From: Inhella proteolytica
GTDB taxonomy: Bacteria > Pseudomonadota > Gammaproteobacteria > Burkholderiales > Burkholderiaceae_C
Length of the DNA stretch: 64,000 bases
Direction of reading: 5' to 3'
Assembly: GCF_016093275.1 (NCBI RefSeq)
Contig: NZ_JAEDAK010000003.1
Span: forward strand, 1-64,000
A program made the translations under genes and the position numbers. The notes under the pieces are model-generated. The model saw only the letters and a list, made by a program, of their open reading frames with translations, made no database searches and was not told the origin of the DNA. Below are positions 45,711 to 58,787 of the stretch, one piece after another (position 1 is the stretch's first letter; each line of letters opens with the position of its first letter).

Positions 45711-45716
45711 TATAAT
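45711..45716 (+). promoter_or_regulatory. -10 box of the rpmE2 promoter
   Basis: A perfect TATAAT lies 82 bases before the rpmE2 ATG. A TTGCAG hexamer is upstream, but 20 bases away, longer than the usual 17, and it sits in the loop of stem-loop 3. Transcription should start near 45723, giving a leader of about 75 bases that can fold GAGAG (45761-45765) with CTCTC (45774-45778). Confidence 0.65.
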
Positions 45717-45798
45717 CGCCGGCTTTTCGCCCCACACCCCGGAAAAGTGCGCCCGCCGTTGAGAGGGGCGTGGCTCTCCACCTACTTCTGAGGTACCC

Positions 45799-46053
45799 AT
45801 GAAAGAAGGCATTCACCCCAATTACCGCGACGTCTGCTTCGTGGATCTGTCCAACGGTTTCAAGTTCGTGACCCGCTCGACGGTTACCACGAAGGAAACC
45901 ATCAAGATGGAAGACGGCCGCGAGCTCCCGCTGATGAAACTGGAAACCACCAGCGAGTCGCACCCCTTCTACACCGGCACCCAGAAGAGCGTGGACAACC
46001 TGGGCGGTCGCGTCGAGAAGTTCCGCAACAAGTTCGCTCACCTCAAGAAGTAA
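45799..46053 (+). CDS. rpmE2: 50S ribosomal protein L31 type B
   Basis: An 84-residue L31. It begins [28 protein letters not shown] and lacks the zinc-binding CxxC pairs of type A L31, so it is the zinc-independent type B form; the longer C-terminus ([16 protein letters not shown]) agrees. GAGGT precedes the ATG. It has its own promoter after rho and a strong terminator downstream. Confidence 0.95.
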   Translation: MKEGIHPNYRDVCFVDLSNGFKFVTRSTVTTKETIKMEDGRELPLMKLETTSESHPFYTGTQKSVDNLGGRVEKFRNKFAHLKK

Positions 46054-46076
46054 GCCAACCCCTGTTGCCCCAAGAA

Positions 46077-46100
46077 AGCAGCCTGCGGGCTGCTTTTTTG
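46077..46100 (+). terminator. intrinsic terminator of rpmE2
   Basis: AGCAGCC-TGCG-GGCTGCT followed by TTTTTTG, 24 bases after the L31 stop. The loop TGCG is the same as in the terminator at 4972. Confidence 0.95.
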
Positions 46101-46113
46101 TTTGTGCCGAAAC

Positions 46114-46140
46114 GGCAGCCTGCGGGCCGCCCTTTTGTTG
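46114..46140 (+). terminator. degenerate second terminator copy
   Basis: GGCAGCC-TGCG-GGCCGCC then CTTTTGTTG repeats the preceding terminator with one A-C mismatch in the stem. It ends 15 bases before the GTG of the next gene, so it may be a weak backup terminator or relic of a local duplication. Confidence 0.5.
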
Positions 46141-46155
46141 GCATCATCCGCCGCC

Positions 46156-47802
46156 GTGACCCCCGCATCCCCTGCCCTCGTTGCCCAAGCCGGCGCCCGT
46201 CCGCTCTCGCGTTGGGCCCTTCTGCTGATCTGCCTGGCCTATCTGCTTCCCGGTCAGCTGAGCCGTGAGCCATGGCGCCAGGGCGATCTGGCGAGCTTCG
46301 GTTTCATGGCGGCGCTGGCGCGTGGCGAATCCTCCTGGTGGACTCCCACCCTGGCCGGCCTGGCCACGCCCGACGGTGCGCTGCTGCCTTACTGGCTGGG
46401 TGCAGGCAGCATGCTGGCCCTGCCGATGTTGGATACCGCCCTGGCGGCGCGCCTGCCCTTCATCTTGCTGCTGGCGCTGGTGCTGGCCCTGGTCTGGTAC
46501 GCCACTTTCCACTTTGCGCGCACCGAGGCCGCGCAACCGGTGGCGTTTGCCTTTGGCGGCGAGGCCAACACGCTGGACTACGCGCGCGCCCTGGCCGATG
46601 CCGCCCTGCTGGCCCTGATCGCCTCGCTCGGCCTGCTGCGCATCGGGCATGAGGCCACGTCTGCGCTGCTGCAGCTGGTGGGGGCGGGCCTGTGGCTTTA
46701 CGCCATGGCGGCCGCTCCCTACCGGGACCGCCGCGCCCAGGGCCTGGTGGCGCTCGGTCTGCTGATTCTTTCCCTCAGCGGCGCGCCCTTCGTGGCCCTG
46801 CTGCTGGCCCTGGTGGGTTTGCTGATTTGCCAGTACTCGCGCTTCGAAGGCGCCAGGCGCCTGCGCTGGGGGCTTGCCCTGGGCATGCTGACGGCCGGTG
46901 CTGCGGCCTTCATCAGCCATGCCTGGACGTGGCGACTGGACGCCTTGCAGGCCGGCAACCTGCTGCAGCTGCTGCTCTGGTTCCTGTGGCCGAGCGGCGC
47001 GCTGACGCTGTGGACGCTGTGGCGCTGGCGTGGCCACCTGGGTTTTCGGCACATCGCCGTCCCCCTGAGCCTGGCCGCGGTGGGGCTGCTGGCCTGCCTG
47101 TCGATGGGCGGAAGTGACCGCGCCCTGCTCGTCGCCCTACCCGGCTTGGCCGTGCTGGCCAGCTTTGCATTGCCCACGCTGAAGCGCGGCGCGAGCGCCA
47201 TGCTGGACTGGTTCTCACTGTTCTTCTTCAGCGCGGCGGCCTTGTTCGTCTGGGCCTACTACCTGGCCCTGCACACCCCCTGGTTTCCGAAGCTGCTGGC
47301 CAATGTGCAGCGTCAGTCGCCGGGATTTCAGGCCGAATTTGAAGGGCTGGCCCTGCTGCTGGCAGTGGCGGGCACCTTGGCCTGGTTGACGCTGGTGCGC
47401 TGGCGCTCTAGCCGCCAGCGCGCCGCGCTATGGCGCAGCCTGGTGCTGCCGGCCGGTGGCCTCGTGTTGTTGTGGCTGCTCTTCATGACGCTGCTGCGCC
47501 CGGCCGCTGACCGTGCGCTGGGTCATCAAAGCCTGCTGTCGCAGTTGCAGCTGGCCATTCCGGCTGAGGCCGACTGTGTGGCCGCACCCGGCCAGTCGCT
47601 GGATGTGCTTTCCACCCTGCAGGCGCTGGGGAAGTGGCGTACGGACGGCCGCACCCCGCTCGCCAGCAGCTCCTGCAGCTGGGCGCTGTTGCGCCTGCCG
47701 CGCCGCGTCAGCTACCAGCCGCCGGAAGGCTGGGAGGCCGTGCGCCAGATCGAACGTCCGGCGGACCGCGGCACCTGGTACTGGGTGTTGCGGCGCCGCT
47801 GA
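46156..47802 (+). CDS. ArnT/PMT-like polytopic membrane glycosyltransferase
   Basis: A 548-residue inner-membrane protein with about 11-12 helices. After the first helix comes REPWRQGDLASFGFMAAL, similar to the first periplasmic loop (EPW..DE) of ArnT/PMT-type GT-C glycosyltransferases, but the usual acidic pair is reduced to a single Asp. The C-terminal 60 residues form a small soluble domain. These enzymes transfer sugars from polyprenyl-phosphate carriers to lipid A or proteins; the substrate here is unknown. The GTG at 46156 is the best start because earlier codons lie in the terminator region. The stop is 1 base from the convergent phoR stop. Confidence 0.75.
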   Translation: MTPASPALVAQAGARPLSRWALLLICLAYLLPGQLSREPWRQGDLASFGFMAALARGESSWWTPTLAGLATPDGALLPYWLGAGSMLALPMLDTALAARLPFILLLALVLALVWYATFHFARTEAAQPVAFAFGGEANTLDYARALADAALLALIASLGLLRIGHEATSALLQLVGAGLWLYAMAAAPYRDRRAQGLVALGLLILSLSGAPFVALLLALVGLLICQYSRFEGARRLRWGLALGMLTAGAAAFISHAWTWRLDALQAGNLLQLLLWFLWPSGALTLWTLWRWRGHLGFRHIAVPLSLAAVGLLACLSMGGSDRALLVALPGLAVLASFALPTLKRGASAMLDWFSLFFFSAAALFVWAYYLALHTPWFPKLLANVQRQSPGFQAEFEGLALLLAVAGTLAWLTLVRWRSSRQRAALWRSLVLPAGGLVLLWLLFMTLLRPAADRALGHQSLLSQLQLAIPAEADCVAAPGQSLDVLSTLQALGKWRTDGRTPLASSSCSWALLRLPRRVSYQPPEGWEAVRQIERPADRGTWYWVLRRR

Positions 47803-47803
47803 C

Positions 47804-49108
47804 TCAGGCGCTGCGCACGCGATTGGCGGGCCAGCACAGGCTGAATCGGGACCCGCGACCGACCTCGGACTCGATGCGCAGCTGGCCGCCATGGCGCTGG
47901 CAGATGTGCTTGACGATCGACAAGCCCAGGCCCGTGCCTCCGGTCGCACGCGAACGCGAACCGTCCACCCGGTAGAAGCGCTCCGTCAGGCGCGGCAGGT
48001 GCTCGGCGGCGATGCCCGGACCGTTGTCCTGCACGCTGAGCTGCAGCCCCCCGTCTTCCAGGCGCTCCAGGCTCAGGCTGATGCGCCCCTGCGGCGGCGT
48101 GTAGCGCACGGCATTGCTCAAGAGATTGGTCAGCGCGCTGTGCACTTCAGAGTCCACGCCCGCCAGCGCCAAGCCGGTGCGAGCCTGGGGCCAAACGAAC
48201 TCATGGCGCCCCGCCGACAGCCCCTGCGCTTCGGCCTGCACCAGGTCGAGCAGGTCGTCCAGGCTCCACCAGGCATCCGCCGGCGGCCGCGGGCTGCCTT
48301 CCAGCCGGGCGAGTGTCAGCAAGTCATCCACCAGAGACTGCATGCGCTGGGACTGCTGCCGCATCAACTCCAGCACGCGCGCGCGCTCGCCCTCCTGCAG
48401 CGGCAGGGTGGCCATGGTCTCGACAAATCCCGTCAGTGCCGCCAGCGGCGTGCGGATCTCATGCGAAACGTTGGCCACAAAGTCGCGGCGCATGGCCTCG
48501 GTACGCTCGCGCTCGCTGACATCCTGGCTCAGCAGCAGGCGGGCGCCCTCGCCGTAGTGGCGCAGCGTCAGCGCCAGGCTGCGGCCGTCGTGCAGGGGCA
48601 CGGTCAGCATCTGCTGGTACTGGTTGGATTGCAGGTAGCGCACGAAGTCCGGGTGCCGCACCAGATTGGTGATGCGCTGCATCAGGTCGCGCTCGGGGTG
48701 CAAGCCGAAATGATCCGCAGCCTGGCTGTTCAGCCAGACGATCTGCTCATTGGCGTCGAGCAGCAACACGCCGTTGGGCGAAGCCTCGATGGCCGACAGG
48801 AAGTTCTGCAGGCGCAGACGCTCGCGCTCGGAATCACGCCGCGCGCCATCGAGCAGACGTTCGATGCGGTAGATCAGTTCGGCAAACGCCCCGCCCAGCA
48901 CGGGGGCGGCCCGCTCGCGCGGCTGCCGCAACCAGGCCAGCAGGGCGCGCACCCGCCAAGTACCCAGCAGGCCCCAGCCCAGCGCCGTGATCGCGGCGGC
49001 CAGACTGGTGCTCAGCCAGGCGGAGTCCGCCACACCAGGGAGCTGCAGCGGCAGCAACACGGCCAGGGCGAGGATCAGCAGGGCCAGGCCTGCCTGCAGG
49101 CCGCGCAT
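47804..49108 (-). CDS. phoR: phosphate-regulon sensor kinase PhoR
   Basis: A 434-residue membrane histidine kinase. Two N-terminal membrane segments are followed by a HAMP-less linker, a PAS domain (about 105-210; SPNGVLLLDANEQIVWLNS), the phospho-acceptor box FVANVSHEIRTPL and a HATPase with NLLSNAVRYTPP, DNGPGI, FYRVDGSRSRATGGTGLGLSIVK. This is the PhoR layout. Its cognate PhoB is not in the window: the gene sits 4 bases after glmM. It may therefore be an operon survivor or a related kinase with a different partner. Confidence 0.85.
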   Translation of the reverse strand: MRGLQAGLALLILALAVLLPLQLPGVADSAWLSTSLAAAITALGWGLLGTWRVRALLAWLRQPRERAAPVLGGAFAELIYRIERLLDGARRDSERERLRLQNFLSAIEASPNGVLLLDANEQIVWLNSQAADHFGLHPERDLMQRITNLVRHPDFVRYLQSNQYQQMLTVPLHDGRSLALTLRHYGEGARLLLSQDVSERERTEAMRRDFVANVSHEIRTPLAALTGFVETMATLPLQEGERARVLELMRQQSQRMQSLVDDLLTLARLEGSPRPPADAWWSLDDLLDLVQAEAQGLSAGRHEFVWPQARTGLALAGVDSEVHSALTNLLSNAVRYTPPQGRISLSLERLEDGGLQLSVQDNGPGIAAEHLPRLTERFYRVDGSRSRATGGTGLGLSIVKHICQRHGGQLRIESEVGRGSRFSLCWPANRVRSA

Positions 49109-49112
49109 GGGC

Positions 49113-50441
49113 TCAGCGAAGCGTGGCGGCGAGGCGCTCGGCGCATCGCTGGGCCAGCGCGGCGTCAGCGGCTTCCACCATCACCCGCACCAGGGGCTCG
49201 GTGCCCGAGGGGCGAATCAGCACGCGACCGCGCTCTCCCAGCTCCGCCGTCACCTCGGCCTGCACCTGAGCGAGCTCCGGATTGGCGCGCCAATCCTGGC
49301 CAGGCTGCAACCGCACATTGATGAGAGTCTGCGGGAAGAGCTGCACATCACCGAGCTGCTCGGCCACCGAGCGCCCCGAGCGCACCACGGACTGCAGCAC
49401 GAGCAGCGCGCTGACGATGCCATCGCCGGTGGTGTGCTTGTCCAGCGCCAGCAAATGCCCGGAGCCTTCACCGCCCAGTTCCCACCCGCGTGCGCTCAGC
49501 TCTTCCAGCACATAGCGGTCACCCACCTTGGCGCGCACGAAGTCGACCCCCGAGCGCCGCAGGGCCACTTCAACCGCCATATTGGTCATCAGGGTGCCGA
49601 CGGCACCGGGCACCCGGAGGCCTTGCTGCAGGCGATCCCGCACCATCAGATACAGCAGCTCATCACCATTGAACAGCCGGCCGCTGGCATCGATCAATTG
49701 CAGGCGATCGGCATCTCCATCCAGGGCCACGCCGTAGTGCGCACCGTGCTGGTGCACGGCCTGCTGCAAGGCTTGCGGCGCGGTGGCGCCAAACCCGGCG
49801 TTGATGTTGTAGCCATCCGGACTGCAGCCGATCGCGATGACTTCGGCTCCGAGCTCATGCAGCACATCGGGCGCAACGTGGTAGGCCGCGCCGTGGGCGG
49901 CATCGATGACGATCTTGAGCCCGCGCAGCGAAAGATCTGCCCCGAAGCAGGACTTGCAGAACTCCACATAGCGGCCTCGAGCATCGGCGAGCTTGCGCGC
50001 CTTGCCCAGGTGCCGGCTGTCGACGTAGGCCGGCGGTTCCGTCAACGCTGCCTCGACCTCCAGCTCCCAGGCATCCGGCAACTTCTCGCCTTTGGCAGAG
50101 AAAAACTTGATGCCGTTGTCCTCGAAAGGGTTGTGTGACGCGCTGATCACCACGCCCAGATCCTGGCGCAGGGCGCGCGTCAGGTAGGCCACGCCTGGCG
50201 TGGGCAGCGGGCCGGTCAACAGCACGTCCACCCCCACCGACACCAAGCCTGCTTCCAACGCGGACTCGAGCATGTAGCCGGAGATGCGCGTGTCCTTGCC
50301 GATGAGCACGGCCGGCCGCGCCTGGCTGCGCTTGAGCACCTGACCGACGGCCTGGCCCAGGCGCAGGGCGAAGTCAGCGGTGATGGGGGCCACGCCCACG
50401 GTGCCGCGAATGCCATCCGTGCCGAAATACTGACGACTCAT
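49113..50441 (-). CDS. glmM: phosphoglucosamine mutase
   Basis: A 442-residue alpha-D-phosphohexomutase. It begins [16 protein letters not shown]. The phosphoserine is S102 in [18 protein letters not shown], the metal loop is DGDADR, and the sugar-binding GEGSGH and phosphate-binding [12 protein letters not shown] are present. It converts glucosamine 6-phosphate to the 1-phosphate for UDP-GlcNAc, peptidoglycan and LPS synthesis. AGGAT precedes the ATG. It follows folP by 22 bases in the conserved ftsH-folP-glmM order. Confidence 0.97.
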   Translation of the reverse strand: MSRQYFGTDGIRGTVGVAPITADFALRLGQAVGQVLKRSQARPAVLIGKDTRISGYMLESALEAGLVSVGVDVLLTGPLPTPGVAYLTRALRQDLGVVISASHNPFEDNGIKFFSAKGEKLPDAWELEVEAALTEPPAYVDSRHLGKARKLADARGRYVEFCKSCFGADLSLRGLKIVIDAAHGAAYHVAPDVLHELGAEVIAIGCSPDGYNINAGFGATAPQALQQAVHQHGAHYGVALDGDADRLQLIDASGRLFNGDELLYLMVRDRLQQGLRVPGAVGTLMTNMAVEVALRRSGVDFVRAKVGDRYVLEELSARGWELGGEGSGHLLALDKHTTGDGIVSALLVLQSVVRSGRSVAEQLGDVQLFPQTLINVRLQPGQDWRANPELAQVQAEVTAELGERGRVLIRPSGTEPLVRVMVEAADAALAQRCAERLAATLR

Positions 50442-50463
50442 TGTGTGGATCCTGTGTTGGATT

Positions 50464-51309
50464 TCATGGGATTGATTGTCCGTGCAGGGGCTGCAAGGCC
50501 TGCCAGGTGCGCAGGGCGTCGACTGTCGCGGCAACGTCGTGCACACGCACGATGCGGGCCCCTTGGCTCACCGCGGCCAGCAGTGCAGCCAGGCTGGCCG
50601 GCAGACGCTGCTCCACGCTGCGGCCCGTCAGCCAGCCGAGCGTCGATTTCCTGGACCAGCCCACCAGCAAAGGAGCTCCCAGCCCATGCAACTCGACCAA
50701 ACGGCGGCCCAGCTCCAGATTCTGTTCTGGCGTCTTCGCAAAGCCGAAGCCCGGATCGAGCGCAATTTGCGCGGGCTGCAGGCCATGCGCCCGCAGCACA
50801 CGCATGCGCTCACCCAGGAACTCTCGCACCTCCGTCACCACGTCGGCATAGGAGGTGAGCGCCTGCATGGTGCGGGGCTCCCCGCGCATGTGCATCAGGC
50901 AGACCCCGGCGGCCGGGTAGCGCGCGAGCACTTCGACGGCGCCTTCTTGCTGCAGCGCCTGGATGTCATTGATGACATCGACCCCCGCGTCCAGCGCCCG
51001 CTGCATCACCTCGGGCTTGCAGGTATCGACCGACAGCGGCATCCCCCAGCGCGCCAGCTCCATCAGGACCGGCTGCAGTCGCCCCCACTCCTGTTCGGCC
51101 GGCACCGGTTGGGCTCCCGGGCGACTGGACTCCGCCCCCAGGTCCAGCAGATCGGCTCCTTCCCGCAGCAGTTGCTCGGCATGACGCAGCGCCGCACGGC
51201 TGTCCAGCCACTGGCCGCCGTCCGAGAACGAATCTGCCGTCAGGTTGACGATGCCCATCACCCGGGCTTGCGTCAGGTCGATGTTGAAACGGGTGGTTTG
51301 CCAGTTCAT
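50464..51309 (-). CDS. folP: dihydropteroate synthase
   Basis: A 281-residue FolP. The pterin- and phosphate-binding segments are [54 protein letters not shown] and [13 protein letters not shown]. It joins p-aminobenzoate to the pterin for folate synthesis and is the sulfonamide target. The ATG at 51309 matches where homologues begin ([12 protein letters not shown]); two further ATGs lie upstream in frame. A terminator for ftsH is just upstream. Confidence 0.95.
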   Translation of the reverse strand: MNWQTTRFNIDLTQARVMGIVNLTADSFSDGGQWLDSRAALRHAEQLLREGADLLDLGAESSRPGAQPVPAEQEWGRLQPVLMELARWGMPLSVDTCKPEVMQRALDAGVDVINDIQALQQEGAVEVLARYPAAGVCLMHMRGEPRTMQALTSYADVVTEVREFLGERMRVLRAHGLQPAQIALDPGFGFAKTPEQNLELGRRLVELHGLGAPLLVGWSRKSTLGWLTGRSVEQRLPASLAALLAAVSQGARIVRVHDVAATVDALRTWQALQPLHGQSIP

Positions 51310-51332
51310 GGAATCCAGGGGCAAGGGCATGG

Positions 51333-51361
51333 CGCAAAACAAAGGGCCCCGCAGGGCCCTT
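51333..51361 (-). terminator. intrinsic terminator of ftsH
   Basis: On the minus strand AAGGGCCC-TGCG-GGGCCCTT is followed by TGTTTTG. It lies 17 bases after the ftsH stop and before folP, so folP-glmM-phoR must have some readthrough or a promoter of their own. Confidence 0.85.
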
Positions 51362-51378
51362 GCTCATGCACGGAGCGG

Positions 51379-53286
51379 TCAGACCGTCGCCGTGGCACTG
51401 CCCGTGACCGGCGGTGCGGCACCATCACCACCCGCGGTCCCGCCGGTGCCACCGGAGGACTCCTTCGGCGGACGCGGCGGACGGCCCTGCATGATGTCCT
51501 CGACCTGCTCACCATCGATGGTTTCCCACTCGAGCAGCGCCTTGGCCATCGTGTGCATCTTGTCCGAATGCTCTTCGATCAACTGACGGGCACGGCTGTA
51601 CTGCTCGTCGATGATCTTGCGCACCTCGGTGTCCACCTTGCGCATGGTCTCTTCGGAGATGTTCTTGGTCTGCGTCACCGAGCGACCCAGGAACACTTCC
51701 CCTTCGTTCTCGGCGTAGACCATCGGACCCAGGCTGTCAGTCATGCCATAGCGCATCACCATGTCGCGGGCGATGGAGGTGGCCCGCTCGAAGTCGTTGC
51801 TGGCGCCGGTGGTCATCTGGTTCATGAAGACCTCTTCGGCGATACGACCGCCGAACAGCATCGCAATCGTTGAGAGCATGCGGATCTTGTCGGTGCTGTA
51901 GCGGTCCTTTTCAGGCAGTGACACCGTCACACCCAGCGCACGACCGCGCGGGATGATGGTGACCTTGTGCACCGGATCAAGCTTGGGCAGCAGCTTGCCG
52001 ATCAGCGCATGGCCCGCCTCGTGATAGGCGGTGTTCCTGCGCTCCTCCTCGTCCATCACCATGGACTTGCGCTCGGCGCCCATCAGGATCTTGTCCTTGG
52101 CGCGCTCGAAATCGATCATTTCCACAATGCGGGCATTGCGACGCGCGGCAAACAGCGCCGCCTCATTGACCAAGTTGGCCAAGTCCGCACCAGAGAAGCC
52201 AGGGGTGCCGCGCGCAATGATTTCGGCCTTCACGTCGCCACCCAGCGGCACCTTGCGCATGTGGACGTTCAGGATCTGCTCGCGACCGCGAATGTCCGGC
52301 AGCGTCACGTAGACCTGGCGGTCGAAGCGCCCCGGACGCAGCAGGGCCGGATCCAGGATGTCGGGACGGTTGGTGGCAGCCATGACGATGACGCCGAGAT
52401 TGGTCTCGAAACCATCCATCTCGACCAGCATCTGGTTCAGGGTCTGCTCGCGCTCGTCATTGCCGCCGCCCAGGCCGGCACCACGATGGCGACCGACGGC
52501 GTCGATTTCATCGATGAAGATGATGCACGGTGCGTTCTTCTTGGCTTGCTCGAACATGTCGCGCACGCGCGCCGCGCCCACACCAACGAACATCTCGACG
52601 AAGTCGGAGCCCGAGATTGTGAAGAATGGCACCTTGGCTTCGCCCGCGATGGCCTTGGCCAGCAGGGTCTTGCCCGTGCCCGGAGGGCCGACCAGCAGCA
52701 CGCCGCGCGGAATGCGTCCACCCAGCTTCTGGAACTTCTGCGGGTCCTTGAGGAAGTCGACCAGTTCCTTGACCTCCTCCTTGGCTTCGTCGCAGCCCGC
52801 CACATCAGCGAAGGTGGTCGAGTTGTTGTTCTCGTCCAGCATGCGCGCCTTGCTCTTGCCGAAGCTAAAGGCACCGCCCTTGCCGCCGCCCTGCATCTGG
52901 CGCATGAAGTAGATCCACACACCGATCAGCAGCAGCATCGGCCCCCAACTCAGCAGCAGGGTCATCAGCAGGCCCTGCTCCTCGCGCTTTTCAAAGCTGA
53001 ACTTGACGTTGTTGCGGATCAGGTCGCCGGTCAGGCCACGGTCGGAAAAGCCGCCCTGGACCCGGATGTCGCGCCCGTCATTGGTCTTGGCGATGATCTC
53101 GACACCACCCGGGCCTTCGATCAACTTGGCCGCACCGATGCGGCCCGCATTGACCTCGACCAGGAATTCCGAGTACTGCATCTGCTCGCCGCGGGCATTG
53201 GCGCGATCGAACTGCTTGAAGACGGTGAAGAGCACCAGCAGGATCACTGCCCAGACGGCGATCTTCGAAAACCAGGGGTTGTTCAC
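51379..53286 (-). CDS. ftsH: ATP-dependent zinc metalloprotease FtsH
   Basis: A 635-residue membrane AAA+ protease. Two membrane segments (about 7-26 and 108-127) enclose a small periplasmic domain. Walker A GPPGTGKT (200-207), Walker [10 protein letters not shown], the second region of homology and the zinc site HEAGH (422-426) are intact. It degrades unassembled membrane proteins and regulators such as LpxC and sigma-32. The start is the GTG at 53286, with AAGGA about 8 bases upstream; the longer frame lacks these features. The C-terminal tail is Gly/Pro-rich. Confidence 0.97.
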   Translation of the reverse strand: MNNPWFSKIAVWAVILLVLFTVFKQFDRANARGEQMQYSEFLVEVNAGRIGAAKLIEGPGGVEIIAKTNDGRDIRVQGGFSDRGLTGDLIRNNVKFSFEKREEQGLLMTLLLSWGPMLLLIGVWIYFMRQMQGGGKGGAFSFGKSKARMLDENNNSTTFADVAGCDEAKEEVKELVDFLKDPQKFQKLGGRIPRGVLLVGPPGTGKTLLAKAIAGEAKVPFFTISGSDFVEMFVGVGAARVRDMFEQAKKNAPCIIFIDEIDAVGRHRGAGLGGGNDEREQTLNQMLVEMDGFETNLGVIVMAATNRPDILDPALLRPGRFDRQVYVTLPDIRGREQILNVHMRKVPLGGDVKAEIIARGTPGFSGADLANLVNEAALFAARRNARIVEMIDFERAKDKILMGAERKSMVMDEEERRNTAYHEAGHALIGKLLPKLDPVHKVTIIPRGRALGVTVSLPEKDRYSTDKIRMLSTIAMLFGGRIAEEVFMNQMTTGASNDFERATSIARDMVMRYGMTDSLGPMVYAENEGEVFLGRSVTQTKNISEETMRKVDTEVRKIIDEQYSRARQLIEEHSDKMHTMAKALLEWETIDGEQVEDIMQGRPPRPPKESSGGTGGTAGGDGAAPPVTGSATATV

Positions 53287-53372
53287 TTCAATCCTTCCAA
53301 GCGCCGGGTTTGCCCCGATGCGGAGCGTGGCACCTGCGCGCAAGTGGGGGCCATTCTAGGGAGTTCAAGTCC

Positions 53373-54053
53373 TCAGCGCGCCGCCCGCTTGAGGCGCATG
53401 CCCACCAAAAAGGTTTCTGCCGACCGATCGCGGCTGGCCTTGGGCTTGATCGGCTTGACGACCTGAAAGTTCTGCCGGAACAGCTCGACCAGTTGGCTGT
53501 AGCCACTGCCATGGAAGACCTTGGCCACCAAGGCCCCCTCGGTCTTGAGGTGCTGCTTGCAGAAGTCGAGAGCCAGCTCGATCAGGTGCTCGATGCGCGC
53601 CGCATCGACGTTCTCCACGCCCGAGAGGTTGGGCGCCATGTCGGACACCACCAGGTCCACCGCGGCACCGCCCAGGGCCTGCGCCAGTTGGTTCGCCACG
53701 GCCTCCTCACGGAAGTCTCCCTGGATGAACTGAACGCCCTCGACCGGCTCGAAGTCGAGCAGGTCCAGCGCCACGATGCGGCCGTTCAGCTCCCCCACTG
53801 CGGCCCCGCCCTGCCCGGCCACCTTGGGAGCGAAACGCCGGCGCAGGTACTGGCTCCAGGCGCCCGGTGCGGCGCCCAGATCCACCACCAACTGGCCGGG
53901 TTTGATCAGCCCCAGCTGCTCGTCGATCTCCTTCAGCTTGTAGGCCGCGCGCGAGCGGTAGCCTTCTTTCTGCGCCAGGCGCACATAGGGATCGGTGACA
54001 TGGTCATTGAGCCAGGCCTTGTTGACTTTCTTGCTTTTGGTCTGAACTTTCAT
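53373..54053 (-). CDS. rlmE: 23S rRNA 2'-O-ribose U2552 methyltransferase
   Basis: A 226-residue RlmE/FtsJ. The N-terminus has [32 protein letters not shown] with the first catalytic lysine, then the SAM motif [26 protein letters not shown] and [10 protein letters not shown]. It methylates U2552 late in 50S assembly. It lies 86 bases upstream of ftsH on the same strand and diverges from yhbY by 20 bases, a conserved arrangement. Confidence 0.96.
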   Translation of the reverse strand: MKVQTKSKKVNKAWLNDHVTDPYVRLAQKEGYRSRAAYKLKEIDEQLGLIKPGQLVVDLGAAPGAWSQYLRRRFAPKVAGQGGAAVGELNGRIVALDLLDFEPVEGVQFIQGDFREEAVANQLAQALGGAAVDLVVSDMAPNLSGVENVDAARIEHLIELALDFCKQHLKTEGALVAKVFHGSGYSQLVELFRQNFQVVKPIKPKASRDRSAETFLVGMRLKRAAR

Positions 54054-54073
54054 CGCACCACGATAATCCGCGA

Positions 54074-54538
54074 ATGACTGCTTTGATACTCAATAGCGCC
54101 CAGCGCCGCGAATTGCGCGCCCAGGCCCATCATCTGGAACCGGTGGTGATGATCGGGGCCGACGGCCTCACTCCTGCGGTCACCAAGGAAGCCGACGCCG
54201 CGCTCAACGCCCATGGCTTGATCAAGGTGCGCGCCATGATGGATGACCGCGCAGCCCGTGAGGGCGCCTTCGTGACGCTGTGCGAGACCCTCGATGCCGC
54301 GCCGGTCCAGCACATCGGCAAGCTGTTCGTTATCTGGCGCCCCATCCCTGAGAGAGTCAAGGCGCCGGACGACAAGGCCAAGGCTGCGCCGCGGATCGTC
54401 AAGGTGGTCAAGGCCTCGAAGGGCAAGTTCCAACGGCCCCAGGTCAAGAGCCTGCGCGTGATGGGCAACGAACGCGTCACGGCCGGCGGCATCGTCAAGC
54501 GTGCCAAGCCGCGCATGCAGAGCAAGAAGGGCGGCTGA
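54074..54538 (+). CDS. yhbY: YhbY/CRM-domain RNA-binding protein
   Basis: A 154-residue protein. The first 97 residues are a CRM domain ([39 protein letters not shown] split over strands, then [16 protein letters not shown]), which binds pre-50S ribosomes in E. coli. The C-terminal 55 residues are a lysine/arginine-rich basic extension ([24 protein letters not shown]) not found in the short E. coli form. It diverges from rlmE, another 50S factor, and ends 9 bases from the convergent DUF4149 gene. Confidence 0.92.
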   Translation: MTALILNSAQRRELRAQAHHLEPVVMIGADGLTPAVTKEADAALNAHGLIKVRAMMDDRAAREGAFVTLCETLDAAPVQHIGKLFVIWRPIPERVKAPDDKAKAAPRIVKVVKASKGKFQRPQVKSLRVMGNERVTAGGIVKRAKPRMQSKKGG

Positions 54539-54547
54539 GCCTCAGGC

Positions 54548-54961
54548 TCAACGCGTCTTCCAGGCCAGGACCAGCACGGTTGCACCCTTGGCCGCAAAGG
54601 CGGCCATGCTGACGCCGTGCAGCCAGACGAAGCTGCCCTGGCCTTCTGCCTTGGCCTGCTGCATCAAGGGCTGCAGCACGTCGAAACCCACTACGGTCAG
54701 AAAGACCGCCAGTAAGGGCAGCAGCAGCGCCGCATTGAAGCGCAGGCGCTCATGGTGCGCCTGGCGCTGCAAGCGCTGCTCGATCAGCAGCAGCAGCACG
54801 CCTAGGACCAGGCTGATGCGCGCATCGAGTAGGAACAGCCTCGCCACATAGGCGCCGGCCTCGGGCCGCGCCAACGTGGCAAAGGCGTTTGGAGCTGCAA
54901 GCAGCCCCACCGTCAGCAGCTGGCCAGCCCAAAGGGCTGCCAACAGCGAGCGCGCCCGCAA
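54548..54961 (-). CDS. DUF4149 membrane protein
   Basis: A 137-residue protein with four membrane helices, of the DUF4149/TMEM205-like family (LWAGQLLTVGLLAAPNAFATL first helix; HGVSMAAFAAKGATVLVLAW last). Its function is unknown. The best start is a TTG at 54961, just 4 bases after the greA stop, with AAGG close by; the ATG at 55036 would overlap greA by 70 bases and is unlikely. The start therefore remains uncertain. It is probably co-transcribed with greA. Confidence 0.75.
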   Translation of the reverse strand: MRARSLLAALWAGQLLTVGLLAAPNAFATLARPEAGAYVARLFLLDARISLVLGVLLLLIEQRLQRQAHHERLRFNAALLLPLLAVFLTVVGFDVLQPLMQQAKAEGQGSFVWLHGVSMAAFAAKGATVLVLAWKTR

Positions 54962-54965
54962 CGCC

Positions 54966-55442
54966 TTAGACGTAGCGCACCTCGACGATCTCGTAGCTGC
55001 GCTCGCCGCCCGGCGCCTGATAGCTGGCCACATCACCGGCTTCCTTGCCGATCAAGGCCCGCGCGATGGGCGAGCTGATGGAGATGCGTCCGGTCTTCAG
55101 ATCGGCCTCGTCGTCACCCACGATCTGGTAGGTCACCTCGTTGCCGCTGCTCTCGTCCGACAGCAGCACGGTGGCGCCGAACACCACCTTGCCGCCGGCA
55201 TCAAGCTCCGCCGGGTCAATGACTTTGGCGGCCGCAAGCTTGCCTTCGAGCTCCTGGATGCGGCCCTCGATGAAGCCTTGCTTGTCCTTAGCCGCGTCGT
55301 ATTCGGCGTTCTCGCTCAGATCACCCTGGGCGCGCGCCTCGGCGATGGCCTGAATCACGGCGTGGCGTTCCACGGTCTTGAGGCGGTGCAACTCTTCGCG
55401 AAGCAGCTCGGCGCCGCGCTTGGTCAGGGGAATGGTGGCCAT
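54966..55442 (-). CDS. greA: transcription elongation factor GreA
   Basis: A 158-residue GreA. The N-terminal coiled coil carries the catalytic loop [22 protein letters not shown], with the conserved Asp and Glu that stimulate RNA polymerase cleavage of backtracked RNA. The C-terminal FKBP-like domain follows ([22 protein letters not shown]). The ATG at 55442 matches the homologue start [18 protein letters not shown]. It is downstream of carB, with a hairpin terminator between. Confidence 0.97.
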   Translation of the reverse strand: MATIPLTKRGAELLREELHRLKTVERHAVIQAIAEARAQGDLSENAEYDAAKDKQGFIEGRIQELEGKLAAAKVIDPAELDAGGKVVFGATVLLSDESSGNEVTYQIVGDDEADLKTGRISISSPIARALIGKEAGDVASYQAPGGERSYEIVEVRYV

Positions 55443-55455
55443 GGTTGTTCTCGGG

Positions 55456-55497
55456 TCAAAAGCAAGCCGCCGCACCCGGCAAGCCAGGAGCGGCGGC
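55456..55497 (-). terminator. terminator between carB and greA
   Basis: On the minus strand GCCGCCGC and GCGGCGGC form an 8-base outer stem, with an inner CCTGG/CCGGG stem around loop CTTG, followed by TTGCTTTTG. It begins 18 bases after the carB stop and 14 bases before greA, so greA must start from a very close or internal promoter, or from readthrough. Confidence 0.8.
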
Positions 55498-55515
55498 GAT
55501 GGACAGGCTCAAATT

Positions 55516-58782
<3,267 letters not shown>

Positions 58783-58787
58783 TCTTC

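Noticed and set aside
46102-46155. Earlier start for the ArnT-like membrane protein
   Set aside because: The first codons would lie within the second terminator copy; the GTG at 46156 is just before the first hydrophobic helix region.
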